Shown in pieces: positions 33,136-43,253 of a stretch of DNA of 64,000 bases. Where the stretch lies: NCBI RefSeq assembly GCF_028640845.1, contig NC_080546.1:68291205-68355204 (forward strand), in the 5' to 3' direction. The position numbers were made by a program, and so were the translations under genes. The stretch is from Ahaetulla prasina (taxonomy: Eukaryota > Chordata > Lepidosauria > Squamata > Colubridae). Within the stretch, counting starts at the first letter, position 1, and each line of letters opens with the position of its first letter. The notes under the pieces are model-generated. The model did no database searches. It was not told the origin of the DNA and worked only from the letters and a program-made list of their open reading frames with translations.

Positions 33136-33140
33136 CATAT

Positions 33141-33215
<75 letters not shown>

Positions 33216-33453
33216 CATTTATATCCCGCCTTTCTCTGAAGACTCAGGACGGCTTACAGTGTGTAAGGCAATAGTCTCATTCTATTTTTATATTTACAAA
33301 GTCAACTTATTGCCCCCCCAACAATCTGGGTCCTCATTTTACCTACCTTATAAAGGATGGAAGGCTGAGTCAACCTTGGACTTGGTGGGACTAGAACCTG
33401 CAGTAATTGCAGGCAGCTGTGATTTAATAACAGGCTTCTTACAGCCTGAGCCA
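33136..33453 (-). mobile_element. SINE replacing ERV protease and reverse transcriptase (unit 2)
   Basis: Duplicate of 29108-29432. The (ATTT)n run spans 33139-33215 and differs in length from unit 1, as expected of a microsatellite diverging after duplication. Confidence 0.87.
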
Positions 33454-34860
33454 CATCATAGTCCTCTTGCCATTGAAAGATTGGGAGCATATGATTAGCC
33501 TCTCCTCTTCTTTACAAGCAGCGCTGACCAATTATGTTGGGAAAATTTCTTACCATATTCCTGCAGACCCGCGCCTGCTTGCCTTTAATCAAGTGGAAAT
33601 CATAGTCCAAAATGGTATCTCATTAAGACCTTTAGTGAATGACCTCACAGTCTTCACTGATGGGGGGCCAAAGTGGGGTGCAACTGCCTGGCTTGAACAT
33701 GGAAAATGGGTTATGAAAATTACACCTCCGCAGAAGTCCGCTCAGTGTGCAGAGGTTGCGGCAGTAATTTTGGCCTTGCAAATCTTTCCAACTCAAGACC
33801 TCAATATTATTTCAGATAGCCAGTATGTCTGTCAAATTGTCACCTCCCTCCCTGGTCCATATGTTACACCATCATTGGATGATGATCTTCTGTCCCTCTT
33901 TTTGACATTACAACAAATTTTGCAAATTAGAAAGAATCAAATTTACATCGCACATATCAGAAGTCATCAATCTTTTCCCGCAAGTTGTCAGAAGGAAATG
34001 CTGTTGCAGATGCCGCAACAAAGCAGCATGTTCTGTCTGTTACTCCATGGGAAAGTCATTCTATGTTTCATCAAATGCCAAGGCTCTTGCAAAACAATTT
34101 CACATTCCTCTAGATCATGCTAGAGCAATCATACAACAATGCCCTCAATGTTCTCAGATCACCCCATCTCCCTCCATTGGGGTAAACCCAAGAGGTCTTA
34201 AAGCAAACAAACTTTGGCAAATGGATGTAACCCAATACCCCTCTTTTGCCCCTTGGAAATATCTTCATGTAACCATTGATACTTTTTCTCATTTTATTTG
34301 GGCTACTCCTCAGAAAGGAGAAGCCACCAAACATGTTGTTAATCATTGTATTCAAACATTTGCTGTCATGGGCCTACCTTCTACGTTAAAAACAGATAAT
34401 GGCCCTGCATATTGTCGCTACTCCTTTGCTGATTTTTGTGACAAATGGCAAATTAAACATCTTTTTGGCATACCCTATAACTCTACGGGACAGGCCATAG
34501 TGGAGCAAGCAAATTTCACATTAAAATCTGTTTTGGATAAACATAAACAAACAGGAGGGATTTCTATAGGTCTCCCTGGTAAACAGGAACGGTTGAATAA
34601 AGTTCTGTTTACTCTGAATCATCTTAATATCACAAATTTATCAACTCCAGTAGATAATCATTTTGGAAGTAGAATAAGTCATCCCCAGCCACAGGTAATG
34701 TATAGATTATTGCCTAATCCCGAATGGCATGGACCTGTTCCCTTATTGACATGGGGACGAGGATATGCTGCTGTGCTTGCTCCTACAGGTCCGGTGTGAA
34801 TCCCTGCTCGGTGTGTGAAACCGTGGAAGGATGGCGTGGCACCAAGGACTGAAAAACCCG
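33454..34860 (+). pseudogene. pol: ERV RNase H and integrase (unit 2)
   Basis: RNase H lies in the frame 33467-34123 and integrase in 34047-34799. Integrase has the HHCC zinc region (HIPLDHARAIIQQCPQC), WQMDVTQYP, TLKTDNGPAY and GQAIVEQANFTLK, giving all three catalytic acidic positions (D, D, E). TGA at 34797-34799 interrupts the C-terminal domain, which continues as ARCVKPWKDG. Integrase joins viral DNA to the host genome. The preceding reverse transcriptase is missing. Confidence 0.9.
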
Positions 34861-34996
34861 ATCCCTGAACTTCTCACTCAGCCTGCAGAACCCTCAGCAG
34901 GATCAGGACCGAGCACCTCATCAGAAACATCAAGCGACCTGGGGACAGATTTAGGCACTCTCTGCTCAATCCACAAAATTACTACAGGAAAAGGAC

Positions 34997-36809
34997 ATGC
35001 CACGGACACCAGAGAACTTTTTGGTAGTGGCATTTGCTTGTTTAAATGCTAATTCTGTAACTATTGTTATGTGTATTCTTTTTATGTGTATCTTTTCTCC
35101 TGGCATGGCTACAGTGACTTTGCAAGATGGAATTCCAGAGCAAGGACTTTGGGAACAAAATTCCTATATATGGGATGTGCAAAATGTCTCTTGATTAGTA
35201 AACAAAACTGATTGCTGGATCTGCATGCACGGTCCCCCACATGCCAAAGGAGGACTTTTAATACATGCTATTCCTTTTAATGAAACCGGATGGAAACAAC
35301 ATCCTTGGATCCCCGGAACGTTACAAAAAGAGAATGTTAATTATACTATTTTAGCCATTGATAGCAGGCTTCAAGAAGTAGCGGCATATTGTTGGGAATT
35401 TATCAACAATACTAGGAATGTATCTGTTGATGTTGGGGAAAAAAAAGTATCCCTATTGTAACACGGCATTTGTTCTTAACACCACTATTGAGAGAAATAA
35501 TACCTTTTTGAATGCCACTATAATGGAACATCTTCATAATTTTACCTCTTATGGATGTACATACCAGTTAACTGTCCAGTGGTGGTGAGTGGAGGGTGTC
35601 TGATAAGTATGACCACCGGAGGTCTCTCTTTATGTAATTTGGTAAGATCAATGGTCAAGCAATTAGCAGGGGATGATAATCAAACAACTAACACATTAGG
35701 TAATGTTTGGATGTTATGTGGTAGGAAAGCATATCAGCGTATCCCTGCATGGTGGTCCGGTCGTTGTACCTTGGGATATATTGCTCCTTCCGTAGTGATA
35801 TCTGATCATTGACCTAAAGGACGGTTACGGAATCATAGAAAAATAGATGTTCAAAATCCCATTAATCATTACACTGATACCATGATAGCAAAGGGTATTA
35901 CTCCTTTAGGAGTAATGATGAATTATAGAGATTTACATATCTTATCAAATTGGACTACTGGTTTATTTAATGGGACTCGTCAGGGTACCGTCAGCCAAGC
36001 AATGTCGCTGGCGGCCCCCAGGGGAAGGGCCTTCTCTGTGGGGGCTCCCACCCTCTGGAATGAACTTCCCCCAGGACTTCGTCAACTTCCTGACCTTCGG
36101 ACCTTCCGCCACGAGCTGAAGATGTATTTATTTATTCGCGCAGGACTGGCATAGAATTTTTAGAAGTTTTTATTATTCGGTTTTAAATTTTAAAGTGGGT
36201 TTTATTGTTCTAAATGCATTTTAATTTCGGGCCATATTTAATAAGTTTTTTAATTATTGATTTTATTCTGTATTTATTCATTGTGGTTTTATTTGGCTGT
36301 GAACCGCCCTGAGTTCTTCGGGAGAAGGGCGGTATAAAAATTTAATTAATAAATAAATAAATGAATAAATAAAAAATACTATCAAATCCTTAAAATTGAT
36401 AAATGAAGAAATGTCACAAATTCGAGAGGTAGTCTTACAAAATAGTTATGCTTTAGATATTATTTTAGCAGCCAAGGGTGGTGTATGTGCTTTAATTCAT
36501 TCACATTGTTGTATTTATATCACTGATCATAAAGCAAATATTTTGGCCACAATTGAGCACATGGAAAACATGATTGCGGATAATCCAATTGGTTCCACTA
36601 TTCCGCAATCCCTATGGGAGTGGTTATGGTCTTGGTTCCCAGATTTTGGATGGGTGCGACAAATAGTGCCAATTGTTATTTTAGTTATGATTGCCTTAAT
36701 TTGCTGTTGCTGCTGCGTGCAATGTTTGCCTGGTTTGTTGACGGTGTTTCATCCAAGAATTCGGCCCTCCAGAATGTATGCATACAAATTATTAAAAAAT
36801 AAAGAATAA
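34997..36809 (+). pseudogene. env: ERV env, interrupted by L2 DNA
   Basis: The envelope remnant starts with a hydrophobic leader (34997-35194, ending at a TGA). Surface-subunit text has a CWIC motif (35214-35225) and several N-glycosylation sites, in frames at 35225-35461, 35555-35812 and 35882-36000. An L2 fragment occupies 36001-36371. The transmembrane subunit (36396-36809) has a CALIHSHCC (CX6CC) loop, a hydrophobic anchor (IVPIVILVMIALICCCCC) and a short tail. CX6CC is typical of gamma- and alpha-type envelopes. Stops and shifts make it non-functional. Confidence 0.88.
36001..36371 (+). mobile_element. L2 3'-end fragment inside env
   Basis: Encodes the L2 C-terminus (GRAFSVGAPTLWNELPPGLR, LPDLRTFRHELK), then an L2 3' UTR ending gaaccgccctgagttcttcg and an aataaata tail. 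It matches the 3' end of the L2 at 20159-20560. It is inserted in the ERV in the sense direction. Confidence 0.9.
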
Positions 36810-36813
36810 AATA

Positions 36814-36825
36814 AAAAGGAGGACA
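36814..36825 (+). promoter_or_regulatory. ERV polypurine tract
   Basis: aaaaaggaggac precedes the 3' LTR directly. Such tracts prime plus-strand DNA synthesis in retroviruses. Confidence 0.75.
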
Positions 36826-37157
36826 TGTGGGGATAATTGCTTTCTCAGTAGCTGGCAAACCATGCTGAGGAATGCAACATCAACATAATGATCCTTCCTC
36901 AAGAAGTGTGAAGCATGAGATTTGACACGTAGGCACATCACATTGCTTGCAGCAGGAAACCATGAGCTGTCCACATGGATAGAATAGCCATAGCATGAGC
37001 CTTGTTTATCCAATCAGTACAAGTGTACTTTGATCAATGAATCGGTTTCTGCCATGGAGACTGTGTATGACAATAAAAGGGAGCTCCCAAGAGCTGTTCG
37101 GGGTGCCTTCCCATTAACCTTCTTCCTGCCTATGCGTCTTTCTTCATCACAACAACA
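36826..37157 (+). repeat. ERV 3' LTR
   Basis: 332 bp, TGTGGGGATA to CAACAACA. A few substitutions separate it from the other two LTRs. ataaa follows (37158-37162), which matches 26907-26911. Confidence 0.93.
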
Positions 37158-37775
37158 ATAAACAACTTTATTGGGAATAGAAGGGGAACTCACCAAATTT
37201 GTAGATGATACTAAACTGGCAAGAATAGCTAACACTAGAAGATAGGCTTAAGATCCAGATGGATCTTGACAGACTTGAACACTGGGCCCTATCTAAAAAA
37301 ATGAAATTAATTGTAGAGAAAAGTAAAGTCCTGCACTTAGGTAAGAAAAACTAAATATACACATATAAACATAAGATGAACAGTTGCAGGAACTGGGCAT
37401 AGCTAGTCTAGTGAAGAGAAGGACCAGGGGAGCCATGATAGCAGTGTTCCAATATTTGAGGGGTTTTCAAAGAGAGGAGGGGGTAAGCCTATTTTACAAA
37501 GCACCTGCAGGCCAGACAAGGAATAATGGATGGAAACTGAACAAGGAGAGATTCAACCTGGAAATAAGGAGAAATTTTCTGACAGTAAGAACAATCAACC
37601 AATGGAACAGTTTGCCTTCAGAAGTTGTGGGAGCTTCATCCCTGGAAACTTTCAAGAAGAGACTGGACTGTCTCTGTCATCTGTCAGGAATGGTGTAGGG
37701 TCACCTGCTTGGGTGGGTGGGGGTTGGACTAGATGACCTACAAGGTTCCTTCAACTCTGTTAATCTATAATATGG
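37158..37775 (+). mobile_element. CR1 LINE, piece 4 (3' end)
   Basis: CR1 text resumes after the ERV (NNFIGNRRGTHQ, then LQELGIASLVKRRTRGAM, RTINQWNSLPSEVVGASSLE) and ends in a CR1 3' UTR (ggttggactagatgacctac). There is an internal deletion between 37240 and 37385, where the 3' half of reverse transcriptase is missing. Confidence 0.88.
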
Positions 37776-38009
37776 GGAGGGAGGGCTTCCTACATTGATT
37801 AAAAATGTTGAACAAGAATGTTTAAACTCAGTTTCTCCTTTTTTGGATTTTTTAAAGATTTGCCTTATTTTGGTTCCTCAATAACAAAGAAAAAAAATGC
37901 ATCCTCCACACCCAATACTGTCAGTCTCCAAACGATAAGATCAAGCATTTGTAAACATTGTGTTTGGCAGTTTCATTTGGCAATGCCTTCTTGAAACACA
38001 AAGATAATT
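37776..38009. other. Unassigned stretch
   Basis: About 230 bp of ordinary AT-rich DNA between two mobile elements. Nothing recognised. Confidence 0.4.
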
Positions 38010-38021
38010 GAATCACGGCCA
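38010..38021. repeat. Target-site duplication of non-autonomous element copy 2, left
   Basis: gaatcacggcca here and gaatcatggcca at 41440-41451, one mismatch in 12, flank the element. Confidence 0.8.
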
Positions 38022-38905
38022 GGAGAGGGGGTGTGGCCAGCATCATGACAGGACGGTGTGCCCTGGTGCTCTGGGGTGAACGCCGAAATTCCTGCTGTTC
38101 TTGGGGTTCTCAATGAACTATAGCTTTCCTGGAGGGACAGCAAACAAAGAAGGCACTGGCTGGCACGAACAGGGAAGTTGCAAATTCCCTGTAGCACCAG
38201 CATCCAGCCTTCGACCCAACGACAGGAAAGGCAGCCATTAGAAGCTGCCAAAGTAAGGACAGCCACACAAGAAGATTGAGAAGAGGCGAGATCAGAACAG
38301 AGTATTGTTATCGGGCGAGCGATTGGCCTACTCCCAGGTAAGAAGAAAACACTTTTAAAGCTCATTGGCTAATTGGCATGCAGAAACTTAAAGTGACAGG
38401 AAGCAAACAACAAAGAGGATTTACAAGACAAAAGCCCTAAAAGAAACAACGTTCCATCTGGATTTAAAAGTGGCTTTGAAAGAAAATGTAAATGTTGGAA
38501 GGAGAAGAAGACGGAGAGGAAGCATCTTTTGCTAATGAAAGGATTTAATAGAGGAAGAAAAAGAAACTGCTTTTGTGTATTAATGAATGATATTTTGTTG
38601 CTGGGAGTTGTGGATTGGATTCATTGCTGGAGAAGAAAAAAGAGATGACGTATTGTTTTGTCTAAGGGGAGGAGGAACATTGGAACATTGAAGGAGTACT
38701 TGTTTGAACAGCTGGTAAAGATCAAGATTGAAATTGAAACCTGGACGACCTAAGGGGGGGAAAAAAACATTTGAACTGGCTTCCATTTGGAAATAGAAAA
38801 AAAAAGTGGGGTGGGGAGGGAGACAATATTTTGGACTTGAATTTGGACTATATATATAAGTTAAGATAAATAAATCTAAAAAGTTTTTCTCCTCATATTG
38901 AAAAA

Positions 38906-39180
38906 ATGGAGAATTGGGAGGAATTATGGGAGATGCTTCAAATGGTGCAAGAGTCTTTTAATGGGAACAAACAAGCAGAACTGTGGTTTAAAAATAAAAA
39001 AAGAAATTATGAAGAATTATGAGGAAACAAGAACAAAAATATAATGTTGAAAAAGAAATGAGTGAGGATAATATAGATGATCATATTGGGGTTGATAGTG
39101 AAAGAATAAAAATGGAGAGAGGGAAAGATATTTTAAAAAAGAAAGGGAAAAAAGAAAAAGAAAAGATTGAGGGGGAAAAT
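38906..39180 (+). pseudogene. Small charged frame of the non-autonomous element, frameshifted
   Basis: ATG 38906 opens MENWEELWEMLQMVQESFNG and stops at 39022 after 38 codons. A neighbouring frame then continues the similarity to the 101-codon protein at 9892-9587 (NVEKEMSED, NIDD, SERIKMERGK, ending KIEGEN). One indel near 39010 explains the break. A second block with IDDYTGISSDRTK follows at about 39197, so the C-terminal part may be repeated. Confidence 0.6.
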
Positions 39181-40353
39181 TAAAAGAGTGAAAAAAATAG
39201 ATGATTACACAGGGATTAGCAGTGACAGAACAAAGAGAAGAGGAGGAAATAAAGAAAAATTGAGAGGGGAAATTAAAAGTCAGAAAAAGGTGGAAAAGAG
39301 GATGCAAGAAAGGGAGAAAGAAGAAGTTAAAAGAACGGGAGAAATATATTAAGAGATGAGATCTGGGAGAGACTGAAAGAAAATGGTTAAAAGAAGGAGA
39401 AAAATGAATAGTAGAAAAGAAACTAAAATAGTGGTAGAAACTTTCTTTCTTTTGTTTTTGTGGAATAATGGAAATTAGAAGAAATTTATGGATTATTGTA
39501 AGAAGGTAGGAAAAAGGCTGAAATGAATGAAGGAAATTAAAAAAAGAGGAGGAGGAGCAGTAAATTAGATGTGGAACATATAATGGGATATATGTTTTCT
39601 TTTTCTGTTTGTGTCTGAGAATGCATGGAATGAGAGAGAATTAAAGTGGATGGTAAGGAAATAAATTTTAAATATATAAAAGAATGGAAAACCCAGCAGA
39701 TGAAATGTGAAAGATAACATGGTTTATAAGTGAAAATGATTGAAATTAAGATGTAAAAGGGAATAAAATTGAAATGTTAGTAAATGATGTACACTATCGG
39801 AAGAAAATAGTAAGTATTGAATTGTGAACAAAAACAAAAGAAAATAAGGGGTGGAAATTTGCATTAACTGATTGTATAATATAAATGGAATAAGATGAAG
39901 ACAATGTTAATAATTAAAATATAGGAGGGGAGGTTTGAGAAAAATGCATAATAAATGAGAAAAACCGGGTTGTCTGGATACCAGAAATATTGGTATGAAA
40001 ATAAATACAGCAATGGAGAGAGATAAGAAGGAGAGAGATGGAAAGGGAGAAGGAGGGAGAGAGAAAGAAGAAAGGGAAGAGGAAAGGAGGAAAGGTAGGG
40101 GAAATAAGAGTAGGAGAGAAGATTAGATAGGGAGGAAGTAGGGTGGAGGGGGAGAAAGGAAGGGGAAGTAGAGAAGGAGTAGGAGAGGAGAGAAGAAAAT
40201 AGGAGGAAGTAAGGAGGGAGGGAAAGGAGTGAGAGGAGAAGAAAGGATTGCTGTGAAAAGGAAAAGATGAAATGGAAGAAAGGCAACCCCGAATACTGTG
40301 TATTTGAATATATTAAGATAAAAATTGAAATAGTTAAAAAAAAAGAATGAAAG
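39181..40353 (+). other. Purine-rich non-coding body of the element
   Basis: Long A- and G-rich tract, in places almost only purines (39998-40260, gaaggagagag-type runs). Copy 1 has the complementary pyrimidine-rich stretch at 8984-9640. No frame is conserved between copies. Confidence 0.65.
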
Positions 40354-41202
40354 AGAATGAACACAAATAAGTTACAGAAAGATCTTGACAGACTTGAACA
40401 TTGGGCGCTATCTAACAAAATGAAATTCAACAGTGAAAAAAGTAAGGTTCTACATTTAGGCCAAAAAAACAAAATGCACCAGTACCGTATATGTGGTACC
40501 TTGCTCAATAGTAGTACCTGTGAGAGGGATCTTGGAGTCCTAGTGGATAACCATTTAGATATGAGCCAGCAGTGTGCAGCAGCTGTTAAAAAAGCCAACA
40601 CAGTTCTGGGCTGCGTAAACAGAGGGATAGAATCAAGATCACGTGAAGTGTTAGTGCCACTTTATAATGCCTTGGTAAGGCCACACTTGGAATATTGCAT
40701 CCAGTTTTGGTCGCCACGATGTAAAAAAGATGTTGAGACTCTAGAAAGAGTGCAGAGAAGAGCAACAAAGATGATTAGGGGACTGGAGGATAAAACATAT
40801 GAAGAACGGTTGCAGGAACTGGGTATGTCTAGTTTAACAAAAAGAAGAACTGGGGAGACATGATAGCTGTGTTCCAATATCTTAGGGGCTGCCACAAAGA
40901 AGAGGGAGTCAGGCTGTTCACCAAAGCACCTGAGGGTAGAACAAGAAGCAATGGGTGGAAACTGGTCAAAGAAAGAAGCAACTTAGAACTAAGGAGAAAT
41001 TTCCTGACAGTTAGAACAATTAATAAGTGGAACGACTTGCCTTCAGAAGTTGTGAATGCTCCAACACTGGAAATTTTTAAGAAAATGTTGGATAACCATC
41101 TGACTGAGATGGTATAGGGTTTCCTGCCTGGGCAGGGGGTTGGACTAGAAGGCCTCCAAGGTCCCTTCCAACTCTGATGTTATGTTATGTTATGTTATGT
41201 TA
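40354..41202 (+). mobile_element. CR1 LINE 3' end with (ATGTT)n tail
   Basis: Encodes the CR1 C-terminus (DLDRLEHWALSNKMKFN, STCERDLGVLVDNHLDMS, RPHLEYCIQFWSPRCKKD, VETLERVQRRATKMIRGLED) in a 168-codon frame ending at 40863. A second frame follows to 41117 (VFQYLRGCHKEEGVRLF, SEVVNAPTLE). The 3' UTR ends with an atgtt repeat at 41177-41202. 5'-truncated; only one shift near 40860. Inserted in the non-autonomous element. Confidence 0.92.
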
Positions 41203-41451
41203 AAAATTAGAAAAAAATGAGGGTGAAAGAAGATGTGACTTAATAAAATGAGTAAGGAAATATTAGGAAATGAATAAAACTATGAAAAAATAATATTTTG
41301 GCAGAAACTGTAACTAAGTAAAATATATTTGAATATATTGAATTGTATAAGATATGATATGGCCAATATCTCTGTTCATAAATCATGTATGTGTGTAGGA
41401 GGGGAAACTAAAAAATAAAAACTTGTTCTAAAAAAAAACGAATCATGGCCA

Positions 41452-41680
41452 AAGTAAAATATAATTACAGAAGGTGTTTTTTTTTTTAAAGAATACTCTG
41501 GGACAGCTCAATTAGCTATGGGTTTTGGTATAGATGTGAATGTAGATATTGATACAGTGACCATATATCCTTTATTGTAAAGGATAGTCTCTTATTTCAG
41601 AAAGCTGTCTTTTAGATTTATTTTCCAGAAATTCACTTTTTTCCTTTATTTGGATGATTTAAAGTTTACCATACAATACC
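41452..41680. other. Unassigned stretch
   Basis: AT-rich; contains a T-run at 41480-41490. No gene or repeat recognised. Confidence 0.4.
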
Positions 41681-42540
41681 ATACACCACTAAGTACATAC
41701 TAGATGGACATTACCTTACAGATGACCCCCATCCCGTTAAAGACCTTGGAGTTTTCATGTCAAATGATCTAAGTGCCAAAGCCCACTGCAACTACATAGC
41801 AAAAAAAGCTCTCAGAGTTGTAAACCTAATCTTGCGTAGCTTCTTTTCCAAAAACACCACACTACTAACCAGAGCATATAAAACATTTGCTAGACCAATT
41901 CTAGAATACAGCTCGCCTGTTTGGAACCCTCACCACATCTCGGACATCAATACAATTGAACGTGTCCAGAAATATTTTATAAGAAGAGTTCTCCATTCCT
42001 CTGAAAACAATAAAATACCTTATCCCACCAGACTTGAAATCCTAGGCTTAGAAAACTTGGAATTCCGTCGCCTTGGACAAGACCTAAGTTTAACTCATAG
42101 AATCATCTATTGTAATGTCCTTCCTGTTAAAGACTACTTCAGCTTTAATTGCAATAATACTAGAGCAACCAATAGATTTAAACTTAATGTCAACTGCTTT
42201 AATCTAGATTGCAGAAAATATGACTTCTGTAACAGAATCATCAGTGCTTGGAATACTTTACCTGACTCTGTGGTCTCTTCCCATAATCCTAAAAGCTTTA
42301 ACCAAAAACTTTCTACTATTGACCTCACCCCATTCCTAAGAGGACCATAAGGGGCGTGCATAAGCGCACAAATGTGCCTACCGTTCCTGTCCTATTGTTT
42401 TTCTTTTCTTCTTCTTATATATTTATATATGCTTATACCTCCTTATATTTACTCATATATGTGTTTATATACTATATAATCTTTTTGTATGATACCTACA
42501 TATATTGTTGTGACAAAATAAATAAATAAATAAATAAATG
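41681..42540 (+). mobile_element. CR1/Rex-like LINE 3' end with (AAAT)n tail
   Basis: A 5'-truncated LINE. Its frame 41757-42350 encodes the region after the reverse transcriptase (MSNDLSAKAHCNYIAKKA, RPILEYSSPVWNPHHISD, IERVQKYFIRRVL, NRIISAWNTLPDSVVSS, ending LTPFLRGP). The 3' UTR ends gttgtgacaaaataaataaa. The arrangement is that of CR1-group elements; it may be the 3' half of the family at 297-1145, which lacks this part. The frame has no stop from 41757 to its natural end. Confidence 0.85.
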
Positions 42541-43119
42541 GTACCATTTAATGCAATCTTTCACATTGCATGTGTGAAAAATCAGGAAATTGAAATGTAC
42601 GTGTGTATGTGTGTATACATATATAGAAACTATATAGTTTGATTTTAAACATTTTTATTAGTATATAGATTTTTGTAAAGTTTCCCTTGGTTTTGCTCTG
42701 GAATTTTCCTTTGTACTGCAAAACTATAAACATCAACCACTTTCTTTTTAATCTTTAAGAACCTCTTTCAGATTTGCCCATTTGTAGAGATATGGATACC
42801 TATGTAAATCTAAAGTTAGGTGGGTAGAATAGATGTCACTTTTACAATATTCAGGATTTCTCTGAATACAGTATATATCCAACATATTGTAACCAAGCTA
42901 AGGAATGGAAGCAATTATTTTGTTTGCATTTTGGATTTTTTTCTTAAATCAATGTAGAATCTGCTTGGAAACAGGGTTAAAAAAGGGTCTTTTGCAGTCA
43001 TGACTTAAGCCTAAAACTTAAAATCAGGCTTGTTAGATGTTACATCTTTTCTATCCTGCTCTACAGAGTAGAGAGCTGGTCTCTGAGAGAAAACCACTTG
43101 AAGAAACTAGAAGGATTTT
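42541..43119. other. Unassigned, possibly unique sequence
   Basis: About 580 bp of AT-rich DNA. A gtgtgtatgtgtgtatacatatata patch lies near 42601. No supported gene. Confidence 0.4.
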
Positions 43120-43253
43120 AAATGTGGATTTACAGACAGCTGTTACATATAAGCTGGGTTAACAAAATCACAAATGAGGAGGTGATAAGCCACCTTGGAA
43201 AGCAAAGAGAAATCATCAAAGCCATTAAAAAGTGAAAGTTAGAATATTTTGGA
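43120..43253 (+). mobile_element. RTE-like LINE, C-terminal fragment, left part
   Basis: Reads YRQLLHISWVNKITNEEVI and then KLEYFGH, the conserved tail end found after the reverse transcriptase in RTE-like elements. It breaks off at FGH. The same protein text resumes at 58321 (VMRHSEKYGI), 15 kb away, so one LINE copy was split by the nested elements between. Confidence 0.75.

Larger units (their letters stand above)
30357..34384. repeat. 4.0-kb tandem duplication, unit 2
   Basis: 4028 bp, a second copy of 26334-30356. It keeps the CR1 flank (30370-30493 and 30761-30934) and the SINE (30494-30760) in the same order, which shows that the flank was copied together with the ERV. Confidence 0.95.
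26912..37157 (+). mobile_element. Class II-like endogenous retrovirus with internal duplication
   Basis: One provirus inserted in CR1 with the target duplication ataaa on both sides. The order is LTR, primer site, gag, dUTPase, SINE in place of protease and most of reverse transcriptase, RNase H and truncated integrase; then CR1 flank, a second LTR to integrase, env and 3' LTR. The second 5' LTR is preceded by the same CR1 flank, so it arose by segmental duplication and not by a second insertion. All genes are broken. The dUTPase between gag and pol, the two gag zinc knuckles and the integrase type point to betaretrovirus-like ancestry. Confidence 0.92.
38022..41439 (+). mobile_element. Non-autonomous LINE-like element, copy 2
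   Basis: 3418 bp including an 850-bp CR1 insertion (40354-41202), so about 2.57 kb without it. It starts ggagagggggtgtggccagc and ends in AAATAAAAACTT and A-runs. From about 38290 it matches copy 1 (10510 downward), including gcgattggcct, the small frame and the final 200 bp (gatatggccaatatctctgt). It has no reverse transcriptase. The first 270 bp differ from copy 1, so leaders vary within the family. Confidence 0.8.

Noticed and set aside
35882..36154. Env-L2 chimeric frame as a domesticated gene
   Set aside because: The frame is short, lies between stops in a heavily broken env and has no start or signal of its own.
39864..40601. 245-codon minus-strand open frame, Ser/Phe/Leu-rich
   Set aside because: Same cause: complement of a nearly pure-purine tract in the non-autonomous element, running on into antisense CR1.
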